This document shows positions 51,101 to 59,417 of a stretch of 60,235 nucleotides of DNA, piece by piece. A program made the position numbers and the translations under genes. Within the stretch, counting starts at the first letter, position 1. Every line of letters starts with the position of its first letter. This DNA comes from an uncultured Chloroflexota bacterium (GTDB taxonomy: Bacteria > Chloroflexota > Anaerolineae > Anaerolineales > Anaerolineaceae), in contig CACYHU010000017.1 in NCBI GenBank assembly GCA_902774215.1, positions 1 to 60,235 on the forward strand. The letters run 5' to 3'. The notes beneath the pieces are model-generated. The model did not search any database. It was not told the DNA's origin and saw only the letters and a list, made by a program, of their open reading frames with translations.

Positions 51101-51512
51101 ACAGTGGATGAAAGATCCCGATGAAGGCGGGATCTCGCTTGATGAGGCGGGAAATCCGCCCGCCGTCTATAAATGGATGGATAAATATCTGTCAGACAGG
51201 ATCAAAAGAAAGAAAAACGGCTTTGAGATGCTCGTCAAAGGCATATACCGCTCAATTAAATCCAATGATCCGAACAAAATTGTTGAGGAAAAAGAGGTAA
51301 TGGACAGGCTCTCGAATATGATTCTGGAGATCTGTATCAACCGCAATTTTGAAGGTGACTACGAGGCCAAAGCAGTCAGAGGTTATCTCAATTTATCCAG
51401 CGCCATCACGATGATCCCGAATAATAAATCGTCCGAATATACGAAACTGGTATCTGACCTGTTCCATAAATGCGACCTTGAAGATTCAGGGTTGGAGTTG
51501 CAGTTCAACTGA
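48171..51512 (+). CDS. Large effector-like protein with a permuted-papain-like domain
   Basis: 1113 residues, no signal peptide. Residues 1-220 are charged, Asn/Ser-rich and low-complexity. A hydrophobic helix (about 283-305, FLSYLAGGMGKLLSLALEIITF) precedes a compact region with GREMGHTMIGIEYSR (His411), YKLQYGFYPAGMG and SYYDRNCATFVKEMVVNTA (Asn505-Cys506). The order His, then GFYP, then NCxxFV is that of circularly permuted NlpC/P60-like (LRAT/DUF4105-type) cysteine enzymes, seen also in injection-system cargo. The remaining ~600 residues are helical and charged with no recognised domain. The call as effector or toxin is inference from the domain and the adjacent DUF4157-zincin genes. It converges with the YdcF-like gene 8 nt away. 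Confidence 0.7.
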   Translation: MRPRIDSSQKKQQPEAGDKNVREEARLEENLNFIQPMGNEAANTGYLNQKPQGANENNILDLTEFVDQEEDFVPRGGRKQDPFIDPEADDPNNSMYLNSSHNIVNENNMVSRNNISRGRLNLISNESDSENSESIIRISNKKSDKQKNKKKPEQKDAKKALEVAEKIAEKPDEFPALSTYAPDADLAAVKGRGKSGRKIKSKNAPENILESPEKAGTANVKGIDDARWKDAAVKRLMEVELENASPEDMKEFRADEMQKLKNWNFDAQKLDDVSKKRGKKKSFLSYLAGGMGKLLSLALEIITFGHFWRAKSTARFLFTDTDKWQLTKDYQNIPGWNGAKFDPGATRGEDVAADFRRVPTVWSRLIAAKAADTVQRNGQAEEKPLDPVVSVMVKQPIPGTAETMDGREMGHTMIGIEYSRKSAISGRYERYKLQYGFYPAGMGRNISTGMTMLRHDAKLPGQLRDDYGDRYDIGRRYPASPEQVNDIFAASEKYAEGGYSYYDRNCATFVKEMVVNTAHLTTGGDIFEKAEVGFSHLANLGLFGSEAFEQNSKAGTENRLMDLMNQEDTSYQNYGNKRGTKRDYVNYRKSMNKSGSMTRETYIPAQIGERLRRMEGDQTGEISSYKFNEPMKNKKGEVLVGLEAIQSAIDKYGSELQEENFGILKNIPQDQAPIELNNLTNFLNMMGDPLTELEGSIRDKISEENKKNPDGKKIKREKAREYYFLTPDELRNAREKLSENISKVNILLNNYLKNDQSVHQPLLNMISLLNYAIEYVDELYQKCIRGGSTIEDGEVILDDIREEMTNRMISVKAGEEDASFTPTHYESYIQIYKDPETAIKKYNRLKVLREKKKNSGNWTKSKVSTLKHKIQSTFNAEDETLLTFEEARELNTLERLEDLALDFDRSHNYMLEKNSYKQQDIDYAFQLHNKETNGLQKADEVQPGKNDISQDVRDKYKSASGIYITLFMNKFFSDLKEQWMKDPDEGGISLDEAGNPPAVYKWMDKYLSDRIKRKKNGFEMLVKGIYRSIKSNDPNKIVEEKEVMDRLSNMILEICINRNFEGDYEAKAVRGYLNLSSAITMIPNNKSSEYTKLVSDLFHKCDLEDSGLELQFN

Positions 51513-51520
51513 CTTCCGGT

Positions 51521-52732
51521 TTATCGATAGACAAGAAACGTCAGCAGGACATAGACCGCTGTCAGGCCAAGCAGCACGCAGGACTGCTTCACACGGTGCC
51601 CCGTCATCAAACCGATAAACTCCCGCACCGATGCGTTCGGCCAGAAATACCATCTGGTCGGGGAACCCATACCTACAGCCCGCATTTTCACCTGACGGGC
51701 TTTCAGTCCTGCCCTGAAAACATGGAAATCCGAGGTAAAGAAGGCAATTTTTCCTTTCGGATCGATCTCATTGATGATCTCTTTTGAATAAAGCATATTC
51801 TCATGTGTATTTGTTGAGCGGTCTTCCATGAAGATACACTCTTTTTCTATACCATGATCAGTCAGCCAGTTTTTCATCGCGGCAGCTTCCGATTGTATTT
51901 CATCCGCGCCCTGTCCTCCGGAAACAACAAAAAAAGCGGATTTGCCGGTTTTTTCCATCTGAGCCTTATAAAAATTTCTTGCAAGCTCGATCCTGTTCCG
52001 AAGGATAGGTGAAGGTGTACCATCCTTTTCCAGCCCTGCACCGGGAATGATCAGGAAATCTTTATCAGGATCCGCATGGTATTTTGAAGCGATCACATCC
52101 GCAATGATCACGCCTGTCATCATACTTTCAAAATAAAGATATACTAAGACAGCAAGGTTCAGCAGCAGATTCAATACGAGGCTCTTCGAATTCGATAAAA
52201 CCACATACCTGTTGAGCAGAAATATCAGGAACAGCCCTGTGACGATCAGGACGGCAAGCATCATCGCCAGGCAATTGGCGAACTTCATGCCATCGATCCG
52301 GATCAGCTTCAGGTTGGAAATAAACAGCCCCGCGGAAAAAATAATAAGTGCCGGGATGCTCAGCCTTAGAAAATTCTTTCCGGAATTAAGCAGGGTAAAA
52401 AGCACCTCATTGATTCCAAACCCTGCCGGCTCAAGAAAACAGCGGACTGTAAGATAAGCGCGGGTCAGTACCTGCATAAACAGAAATAATCCGAAACCCG
52501 AATATATGATCGTGTTATATGAATAAGGATTGTATTCCAGCTGTTTGCGGAACGCGTCAAATAAGATCAGGACGACCCCGGCGAAATATAATGTCAGAAT
52601 CGCGTTGATCCATTTCATGTTCCCGTCATGATTATTCAAATACAGCGGCAGAGTCACCGCCACGGTCAGGATCGTAAGTAAAATAATGCTGTAGACTTTA
52701 GGTTTTTTGTCCCGTATATCAAATCGTATCAT
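51521..52732 (-). CDS. YdcF/ElyC-like (DUF218) membrane protein
   Basis: 403 residues. The N-terminal half has about seven membrane helices (IILLTILTVAVTLPLYL, INAILTLYFAGVVLILF and others). The C-terminal half is a DUF218 domain (PF02698): FLIIPGAGLEKDGTPSPILRNRIELA, FFVVSGGQGADEIQSEAAAMKNWL, CIFMEDRSTNTHENMLYS and KIAFFTSDFHVFRAGLKARQ. E. coli SanA, ElyC and YdcF share this domain and affect envelope polymer synthesis; the catalytic function is unknown. It is transcribed alone, opposite to the neighbours on both sides. Confidence 0.85.
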   Translation of the reverse strand: MIRFDIRDKKPKVYSIILLTILTVAVTLPLYLNNHDGNMKWINAILTLYFAGVVLILFDAFRKQLEYNPYSYNTIIYSGFGLFLFMQVLTRAYLTVRCFLEPAGFGINEVLFTLLNSGKNFLRLSIPALIIFSAGLFISNLKLIRIDGMKFANCLAMMLAVLIVTGLFLIFLLNRYVVLSNSKSLVLNLLLNLAVLVYLYFESMMTGVIIADVIASKYHADPDKDFLIIPGAGLEKDGTPSPILRNRIELARNFYKAQMEKTGKSAFFVVSGGQGADEIQSEAAAMKNWLTDHGIEKECIFMEDRSTNTHENMLYSKEIINEIDPKGKIAFFTSDFHVFRAGLKARQVKMRAVGMGSPTRWYFWPNASVREFIGLMTGHRVKQSCVLLGLTAVYVLLTFLVYR

Positions 52733-52884
52733 CTGTCCTCAGAAATATGACCTGCCTGTCCGGTCAATTTTTTCGACCATTATATCAGCAGTATCTGCCG
52801 CATTTGCGATTTTATGTCACAAACAAACCACAAGAGGCAGTTATGGTTTATTATTAACCTGTAACCTGACAAAGTGATTTCTCA

Positions 52885-52910
52885 TTCTTTCGGATCATTC
52901 GCCGAAAGAA
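52885..52910 (+). promoter_or_regulatory. Shared motif/hairpin upstream of the GGDEF gene
   Basis: TTCTTTCGG and CCGAAAGAA pair around ATCATTCG. The core TTCGGATCATTCGCCG is repeated exactly at 54662-54677, upstream of the GGDEF-EAL gene, and nowhere else that I found in the window. Confidence 0.6.
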
Positions 52911-52953
52911 ATCCGGAAAGAATCTTTTGTTTGATGAGGTGATAAAACCAGAG

Positions 52954-54297
52954 ATGAACAAAAACGGACATGTTATTTCAGCGAAAAAAGCAAATATCGT
53001 CATGGCGGCGATAACCTTTATTATTTCAGTTCTGCTGATAAGAGCTACATATCTTGCGACAACAGGTTATTCGGAATTACGTATTTCAACCGACAACTAT
53101 ATCCAATGGCAGAAAGACGCATCAGATCTTCAGGTTGGCTCTGATATTCTTACGGAGCAGGTGCGTTGTTTTGCGGAGACAGGAAACAGGATCTACCTGG
53201 ACAATTATTTTGAAGAAGCAAATGTGACAAAGCACCGGGATAAAGCAGTGCAGAGTATTCATCAGTTTCTGGGCGAAAAGCCTGCGTATCAGGCTCTCCT
53301 GACAGCTATGGGAGAATCGATGGCACTGATGGAGCGAGAGTATTATTCCATGCGTCTTAAAATTGAAGCATGCGGATACGACCTCAACGAGTTCCCGGAA
53401 ATAGTTCAAAATGTGAAGCTTACCGCGGAGGATGCCGCTCTCTCCAAAGAAGAGATGGATGCATTGGCCAGATCCATGGTATTTGATGATGTTTATCATG
53501 AGAAGAAAGCTGCCATATCCGGTAAGGTACAGGAATGCCTCACTGCCCTGGCTGAGGATGTCGAGAAAGACCAGACACAGACAGCCGATCAGCTTCAAAA
53601 ACTGCTCTCACGCCAGCGGATCCTGATAATCATCACGATCACGATCACGATCATGATGCTTCTGGTCACATTGGTGCTGATGGTCAATCCGCTGATTCAG
53701 GCAGTCATGTTCATCCGGGCTGATAAACCGCTTCCGATCAGCGGTTCGGAGGAATTTCAGTTCCTTGCCAAGACATATAACCTCATGTATGAAGCCAATC
53801 GGGAACAGAAAGAACAGCTGGCTTATGACGCGACCCATGACAGACTGACAGGTGTGCACAACCGGAATGGTTATGATTTTCTCTGCAAAAACATCGACTG
53901 GAACTCTTCCGCGCTCGTTCTTTTTGACCTTGATAAGTTTAAGCCGGTCAATGACACCTACGGGCACACAATGGGCGACCGGGTTTTACGGCGGACCGCA
54001 GAAACGATCAAAAAAACCTTCCGCTCTCAGGACTATGTCTGCAGGATCGGCGGAGATGAATTTGCCGTCATCATGGTGCATACAGATCCCGGTTCGGCTG
54101 ACCTGATCCGTAAAAAAGTGAACGATATCAACAGTATCCTGATGACTGAAGAAGACGACATTCCTCCGGTTCATATCAGCTGTGGGGTAACCTACGGACA
54201 GCTGATCAAAGATTACGACAAACTATTCAAGGAGGCTGACGCTGCCCTTTACCGGGTGAAAGCCAACGGCGGCGCAGGCTGCGAGGTTTGTTTGTAA
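52954..54297 (+). CDS. Membrane diguanylate cyclase (GGDEF)
   Basis: 447 residues from ATG 52954; an in-frame TTG at 52927 is possible. Two membrane helices (about 18-36 and 225-246) enclose a ~190-residue helical sensor with coiled-coil character. The C-terminal GGDEF domain has ATHDRLTGVHNRNGY, ALVLFDLDKFKPVNDTYGHTMGD and CRIGGDEFAVIM. RSQD five residues before GGDEF forms an RxxD inhibitory I-site. It should make c-di-GMP from GTP under control of the extracytoplasmic helical domain. It stands alone, 220 bp from the divergent YdcF-like gene. Confidence 0.93.
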   Translation: MNKNGHVISAKKANIVMAAITFIISVLLIRATYLATTGYSELRISTDNYIQWQKDASDLQVGSDILTEQVRCFAETGNRIYLDNYFEEANVTKHRDKAVQSIHQFLGEKPAYQALLTAMGESMALMEREYYSMRLKIEACGYDLNEFPEIVQNVKLTAEDAALSKEEMDALARSMVFDDVYHEKKAAISGKVQECLTALAEDVEKDQTQTADQLQKLLSRQRILIIITITITIMMLLVTLVLMVNPLIQAVMFIRADKPLPISGSEEFQFLAKTYNLMYEANREQKEQLAYDATHDRLTGVHNRNGYDFLCKNIDWNSSALVLFDLDKFKPVNDTYGHTMGDRVLRRTAETIKKTFRSQDYVCRIGGDEFAVIMVHTDPGSADLIRKKVNDINSILMTEEDDIPPVHISCGVTYGQLIKDYDKLFKEADAALYRVKANGGAGCEVCL

Positions 54298-54315
54298 TTG
54301 CGTCCGTTTATTTTA

Positions 54316-54434
54316 GGGAACGCTGATTCATTCAGTTTGAGCCAAAGTGACCTGTTTTCGCTGACTCAGTTTGAGTCAGCAGAACAGGTTGCTTTGACTC
54401 ATTCTCCGTGAAACAGTCAATGATCAGTGTTTCC
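54316..54434. repeat. Long imperfect palindrome
   Basis: GCTGACTCA (54360-54368) and TGAGTCAGC (54372-54380) form the tip. AAAGTGACCTGTT and AACAGGTTGCTTT (with two wobble pairs) extend the stem, and the outer GGAACGCTGATTCATTCAG and its partner ending in GATCAGTGTTTCC continue it loosely. As RNA it folds into one long hairpin. It may be a MITE-like element or a regulatory 3' structure of the GGDEF gene. Confidence 0.6.
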
Positions 54435-54444
54435 ATAAATTGAC

Positions 54445-54490
54445 GGGGCTGCCGCACATAATGATATGTGATATGCACAGAAGCCCTTTT
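54445..54490 (+). terminator. Terminator-like stem
   Basis: GGGCT and AGCCC enclose a CATA/TATG inner stem and are followed by TTTTCC. The left arm GGGGCTGCCGCACA closely matches the terminator arm at 40471. Confidence 0.45.
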
Positions 54491-54661
54491 CCTGCCCGGG
54501 AATACAAATGTAAATAAAACACACCCGATCTGTTCAGCAAAGGCCGGATCGCAAGCATTCCAGTCATAACCTCCGCTGTTACCGCATTACCGGTCCGCAC
54601 CCGAAAAGCCGCAGCTGCTCATCAGCAGAAACACCGGAAGGTATTTTTGACACTCTAATCC

Positions 54662-54680
54662 TTCGGATCATTCGCCGGAA
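54662..54680 (+). promoter_or_regulatory. Shared motif upstream of the GGDEF-EAL gene
   Basis: TTCGGATCATTCGCCGGAA repeats the core of the 52885-52910 hairpin. Its distance to the ATG (172 nt) is greater than at the GGDEF gene (44 nt). Confidence 0.55.
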
Positions 54681-54851
54681 AATAATCATTTTATGAACAA
54701 AAATTGAATTTCCGACTTTTCGGCTATATGAAAAACCGGATAACATTTGAAAAACATTTGATTTATTTGAAAAAAAGCAGTACAATTTATAAAAAGCAAA
54801 TACCTGCTGTGTTATTCAACTGAATAATCGGAAGAAAGAAGAGACCCGCAT

Positions 54852-57668
54852 ATGAGTTATTCCAGTACAGGAATTATCGCTCTCATCATACATTTGATCA
54901 TCAACAATGATGTAATGCGGCGTAGTGACGGAAAGAGCTACATTCCCGCCCATCGGTACTATCGTGCGTTTCTCTTTTCTGTTACAGGTTACTTTATTAC
55001 CGATATTCTCTGGGGTCTTTTGTATGAACAGCATCTGCTGAGCCTGACACATGTGGATACAGTGCTCTATTTTTTGGCGATGGCCTGTTCGATCCTGTTT
55101 TGGACGCTTTTTGTTATCGCTTATCTGGATGAAGATAACACCTTCGGCAGGTTTATAACCGGTTTCGGCTGGCTGGTTTTTGCCGTCGAGGTGATCCTGA
55201 CAGTCATTACCTTCTTCCGTCCGGTCATGTTTTCATTTGATGAACAGGGTATATATCATGCGGGAAAAGCAAGGTACATTATACTGATAGCCCAGATCGG
55301 GATATTCCTGCTGACAGCGCTCTATGCGATGACGATCACGGCCAAAAGAGAAGGAACCGTAAAAAAACGTTTTCGAACTATTTGGATCATCAGTCTGGTA
55401 ATGGCGGGGTTCATTACAGCCCAGGCCTGGTATCCGCTGTTTCCGCTGTATGGGATCGGCTGTCTTTTGAGCAGCTGTGTACTGCACAGCTATGTTCTGG
55501 AGAGTATGAAAGAAGAATACCGGGATGATCTGGAAATTCAGCTGAAGGAAAGTATCAAAAAGGGGAACTATTTTGATCTGCTGACAGGACTTCCAAGCAT
55601 GACGTATTTCTTCGAGATGGCGGATTCCGGTAAAGCAGCGGTAATACAAAAAGGCGGAAAACCGGCTTTCCTGTATTTGGATTTCATGGGCATGAAGTTT
55701 TTCAACACAAGATATGGCTTTTCCGAGGGCGACAAACTGCTGCAGTCTTTCGCGAAAATACTGGTAAGGACCTTTGATAATGGCCACTGCTGCCGGGTCG
55801 GAGGAGATCGCTTTGCCGTGATCACGCTGGAAGAGGGAATGGAAGAAAAACTGAACAGTGTTTTTAATGAATGCAGGGAATTAAATAACGGTAATTCACT
55901 CCCCGTTCATGTCGGGATCTATCCCGACAGGTTTGAAGAGGTACCGGCCAGTATTGCGTGCGACAGGGCAAAAATGGCATGTAAAGAACTGAAAAACGTT
56001 TATACATCCTGTTTTAATTATTACGATCAGGGATTGGGTGAGGGTGCGGAAAAAACGCATTACATTACCGAAAATATCGATCGCGCGATTGAGAATGGAT
56101 GGGTCAGGGTATACTATCAGCCAATCGTGAGAGCAGCGACCCGCAGGACCTGTGAAGAAGAAGCTCTTTCCCGATGGATCGATCCGGACAAGGGGTTCCT
56201 TTCTCCTGCAGATTTCATTCCGACACTCGAAAAATCCGGACAGATCTATAAGCTGGATCTCTTCGTCCTTGAACAGGTCCTTGCAAAAATGCAGCATCAA
56301 AAAGCAGCGGGGCTCACCGTTGTTCCAAACTCTATCAACCTCTCAAGATCTGATTTTGCCGCTTGCGACATTGTGGAAGAGATCAGAAAACGGGTCGACA
56401 ACGCCGGGATTGACCGTGAAAAAATCACAATAGAGATCACGGAAAGCATCATCGGAAGCGATTTTGATTTCATGAAGGGACAGATCAATCGTTTCAGGTC
56501 ACTTGGTTTCCCGGTTTGGATGGATGATTTCGGAAGCGGATATTCTTCTCTGGAAGTCCTTCAAAGCATCAGGTTCGACCTGATAAAGCTTGATATGGGC
56601 TTTTTACGCAAGCTCGATGAAGAAGACAACGGAAGGATCATTCTGACCGAACTGATGCAGATGGCATCAGCGCTTGGTCTGCATACGGTTTGCGAGGGTG
56701 TGGAAACCGAAGAACAGGCAAGATTCCTGCACGAGATCGGCTGTTCAAGACTTCAGGGCTTTTACTTCAGCAAGCCGGAACCTTATGAAAATATGCTTGA
56801 AAAATATGAGAAAGGATCACTGATCGGTTACGAAAACCCTGAAGAATCCTCATATTACGATGCGATCAGCAGCGTAAATCTCTATGATCTGTCGACGATC
56901 GTAAATAAAGATGAAAACGACTTTCAGAACTTCTTTAACACACTTCCAATGAGTATTATAGAAGTCAAAAATGATAAGGCACAGTACATACGGAGCAACC
57001 AATCATTCCGGGATTTTATGGAACGTTATTTTGATCTTGATTTTCCCGGTGGTGTTCATGATTATATAGATAAGCCGGAAAAATATGGAGCAGGCTTTAT
57101 TCATGCGGTGCAGCAATGCTGCTCAGAGGGAACCCGGGCTTTCTTTGATGAGAAGCTTTCTGATGGCTCCACAGCGCATTGCTTTGTACGAAGGATCAGC
57201 AGAAATAACGTCAGCGGGAAAACAGCCGTTGCCATCGCGGTCCTTTCGATAACTGAGCCGAACGAAGAAACTACTTATGCGGATATCGCCAGGGCGCTGG
57301 CATCGGATTACTATAATATTTATGTCGTGGACCTGGATACGGAAAACTTTATTGAATATACGTCTCCTGTCGGAAGGGATATTCTTGCGATGGAACGGCA
57401 CGGGACCGGATTTTTTGAAGCAGCAAAACGCGATACAATGACGCGCATTTATGAAGCGGACAGAGAACCATTCCTGGCTGTCTTCTCGAAAGAGAATGTC
57501 ATCCGGGAACTGGATCGGCAGGGTGTCTTCACAGCCACTTACCGGCTGATCGATACCGGCACACCAATGTATGTCAATATGAAGATCACCCGCGTGCAGC
57601 CGGGCGGGAACCGGATCATTTTGGGTGTCAGTATCATTGACGCTCAGATGAAACACAAGAATAATTAG
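54852..57668 (+). CDS. Membrane GGDEF-EAL protein, probable c-di-GMP phosphodiesterase
   Basis: 938 residues. The N-terminus has about seven membrane helices (residues 1-220). A GGDEF domain follows, with DLLTGLPSMTYFF and CRVGGDRFAVI; the catalytic motif is GGDRF, so cyclase activity is doubtful. The EAL domain is complete: CEEEALSRWIDP, SINLSRSD, ITIEITESIIG, WMDDFGSGYSSLEVL, FDLIKLDMGFL and CEGVETEEQA. Two further PAS-like regions (about 700-930) end the protein. It should break down c-di-GMP and so oppose the cyclase at 52954. A purine-rich GAAGAAAGAAGAGA leader precedes ATG 54852. Confidence 0.92.
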   Translation: MSYSSTGIIALIIHLIINNDVMRRSDGKSYIPAHRYYRAFLFSVTGYFITDILWGLLYEQHLLSLTHVDTVLYFLAMACSILFWTLFVIAYLDEDNTFGRFITGFGWLVFAVEVILTVITFFRPVMFSFDEQGIYHAGKARYIILIAQIGIFLLTALYAMTITAKREGTVKKRFRTIWIISLVMAGFITAQAWYPLFPLYGIGCLLSSCVLHSYVLESMKEEYRDDLEIQLKESIKKGNYFDLLTGLPSMTYFFEMADSGKAAVIQKGGKPAFLYLDFMGMKFFNTRYGFSEGDKLLQSFAKILVRTFDNGHCCRVGGDRFAVITLEEGMEEKLNSVFNECRELNNGNSLPVHVGIYPDRFEEVPASIACDRAKMACKELKNVYTSCFNYYDQGLGEGAEKTHYITENIDRAIENGWVRVYYQPIVRAATRRTCEEEALSRWIDPDKGFLSPADFIPTLEKSGQIYKLDLFVLEQVLAKMQHQKAAGLTVVPNSINLSRSDFAACDIVEEIRKRVDNAGIDREKITIEITESIIGSDFDFMKGQINRFRSLGFPVWMDDFGSGYSSLEVLQSIRFDLIKLDMGFLRKLDEEDNGRIILTELMQMASALGLHTVCEGVETEEQARFLHEIGCSRLQGFYFSKPEPYENMLEKYEKGSLIGYENPEESSYYDAISSVNLYDLSTIVNKDENDFQNFFNTLPMSIIEVKNDKAQYIRSNQSFRDFMERYFDLDFPGGVHDYIDKPEKYGAGFIHAVQQCCSEGTRAFFDEKLSDGSTAHCFVRRISRNNVSGKTAVAIAVLSITEPNEETTYADIARALASDYYNIYVVDLDTENFIEYTSPVGRDILAMERHGTGFFEAAKRDTMTRIYEADREPFLAVFSKENVIRELDRQGVFTATYRLIDTGTPMYVNMKITRVQPGGNRIILGVSIIDAQMKHKNN

Positions 57669-57806
57669 GATAACTCCGGCACCACAATAAAGAACATCTC
57701 CTCATTAAAAAATACATTTTTGTATCCTATCCCGCGGATTGTAGTATAATAATGTTTATAGAACAAAATAATGAACTTGCAAAGCTTACGGAGGATCGGA
57801 CGTTTT

Positions 57807-58394
57807 ATGCATCCTGTACCTATTTATTACGAAAACAACGAAACAGATGAGAACTTTGAAAACACAACACACAGCACACACATCAATCAGAATCAGGCAA
57901 AAGACAGGCGCTGGCATCCGGAACCGCGGGAAAACACCATTCCGGTAACCGTACCTCCGGAGCAATGGATCGAACTCTTCCCGGATGCTGATTACGGAGA
58001 ATATGGATCCGACCTCAGGGAAGTGGAAAGGCGTTATAATGAAGACAGGACAGCTTTTTACGCGGCTGATATTCAGGATCCGGAGCTCATCCCCTGCGCG
58101 GAACAGCTGCAGGACACGCTCGCGGAGCTGATGACCGCGGCCCGGCTGCTTTTTGATAAAATCGGGAACACACCGGAGCTCAGGGTCTGCGCACTGGCGA
58201 TCATGAACCGTATATCAAAAGACTGCTACGCGCTGGAGGATGCTGTCAGCAAACACGCCAAAATCATGGAGGAGCAGTATCCCGACGATGATGTTCTCAA
58301 AGCCGACCTGACAGAAATCGACAGCCTGTTCCTTGATTTTTACCTGGATGTCTATAACACGTTAGGAAGATATCGGAAAAAGGAGAAAACATGA
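57807..58394 (+). CDS. Hypothetical helical protein upstream of rfbB
   Basis: 195 residues from ATG 57807, 12 nt after GGAGG; an in-frame ATG at 57771 has no site. I do not recognise the family. The N-terminal 40 residues are polar and disordered-looking (NNETDENFENTTHSTHINQNQ). A Pro-rich stretch (PEPRENTIPVTVPPEQW) leads to a helical, acidic part (LREVERRYNEDRTAFY, LQDTLAELMTAARLLFDKIG, DLTEIDSLFLDFYLDVYNTLG). Its last codons overlap the rfbB start (ATGA), so it is co-translated with the polysaccharide genes. Confidence 0.7.
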   Translation: MHPVPIYYENNETDENFENTTHSTHINQNQAKDRRWHPEPRENTIPVTVPPEQWIELFPDADYGEYGSDLREVERRYNEDRTAFYAADIQDPELIPCAEQLQDTLAELMTAARLLFDKIGNTPELRVCALAIMNRISKDCYALEDAVSKHAKIMEEQYPDDDVLKADLTEIDSLFLDFYLDVYNTLGRYRKKEKT

Positions 58395-59410
58395 ATTTAT
58401 TCGTGACCGGAGGAGCCGGATTTATTGGCAGCAACTTCATATTTTATATGCTCAGGGAGCATCCGGAGGATCGGATCGTCTGTCTGGATAAGCTTACCTA
58501 CGCCGGCAATCTTTCGACGCTGGCGCCGGTGATGGATGATTTGCGCTTCCGCTTCTGCAGGATCGATATCTGCGACCGTGAGGCTGTGAACCGCCTGTTT
58601 AACGAGGAACAGCCCGATGCTGTCGTCAACTTTGCCGCGGAAAGCCATGTGGACCGCTCGATTGAAGACCCGGGTATTTTTCTGCAGACAAACATAATCG
58701 GCACCTCAGTACTGATGGATGCGTGCCGTTCCCACGGGAATGTACGCTATCATCAGGTCAGCACGGACGAAGTTTACGGCGATCTCCCGCTGGACCGTCC
58801 GGACCTGTTTTTCACGGAAACCACACCGATCCACACTTCCAGCCCTTACTCCTCCTCAAAAGCATCCGCGGATTTGCTGGTGCTGGCATATCACCGCACC
58901 TACGGGCTGCCGGTGACTATCAGCCGCTGTTCCAATAATTACGGACCTTACCATTTTCCGGAAAAACTCATCCCGCTGATGATCATCAACTGCCTTCATG
59001 ATAAACCGCTCCCGGTTTACGGGGAGGGGCTGAACGTCCGCGACTGGCTTTACGTGGAGGATCACTGCCGAGCGATCGACCTGATCCTGCAGAAAGGCCG
59101 GATCGGAGAGGTCTATAACGTCGGCGGACATAACGAGATGCGCAATATCGACATTGTAAAGCTCATCATCCATGAGCTCGACAAAAGCGAGGATCTCATC
59201 ACCTACGTGACCGACCGCAAAGGGCACGACCTGCGTTACGCCATCGATCCGGCAAAGATACACACAGAACTCGGCTGGCTGCCAGAGACAAAATTCGAGG
59301 ATGGCATCAAAAAAACGATCCGCTGGTATCTGGAACATGAGGACTGGTGGCAGCCTATCATTTCCGGTGAGTATCAGAATTATTACGAGCAGATGTACGG
59401 GAACAGGTAG
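58391..59410 (+). CDS. rfbB: dTDP-glucose 4,6-dehydratase
   Basis: 339 residues of the extended SDR family. The NAD loop is [13 protein letters not shown], the catalytic block is [14 protein letters not shown] with [13 protein letters not shown] (YxxxK), and substrate-binding segments are [17 protein letters not shown] and [18 protein letters not shown]. These match RfbB/RmlB closely. It converts dTDP-glucose to dTDP-4-keto-6-deoxyglucose for rhamnose or other deoxysugars of surface glycans. AAAAAGGAGAAAAC precedes ATG 58391. No rfbA, C or D gene is within the window; they may follow beyond the right edge. Confidence 0.95.
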   Translation: MNLFVTGGAGFIGSNFIFYMLREHPEDRIVCLDKLTYAGNLSTLAPVMDDLRFRFCRIDICDREAVNRLFNEEQPDAVVNFAAESHVDRSIEDPGIFLQTNIIGTSVLMDACRSHGNVRYHQVSTDEVYGDLPLDRPDLFFTETTPIHTSSPYSSSKASADLLVLAYHRTYGLPVTISRCSNNYGPYHFPEKLIPLMIINCLHDKPLPVYGEGLNVRDWLYVEDHCRAIDLILQKGRIGEVYNVGGHNEMRNIDIVKLIIHELDKSEDLITYVTDRKGHDLRYAIDPAKIHTELGWLPETKFEDGIKKTIRWYLEHEDWWQPIISGEYQNYYEQMYGNR

Positions 59411-59417
59411 AGAAACT

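Larger units (their letters stand above)
54298..54851. other. Intergenic region with hairpins and shared motif
   Basis: It contains the long imperfect palindrome (54316-54434), a terminator-like stem (54445-54490) and the repeated motif (54662-54680). An AT-rich promoter area for the GGDEF-EAL gene follows. No coding sequence is seen. Confidence 0.5.
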
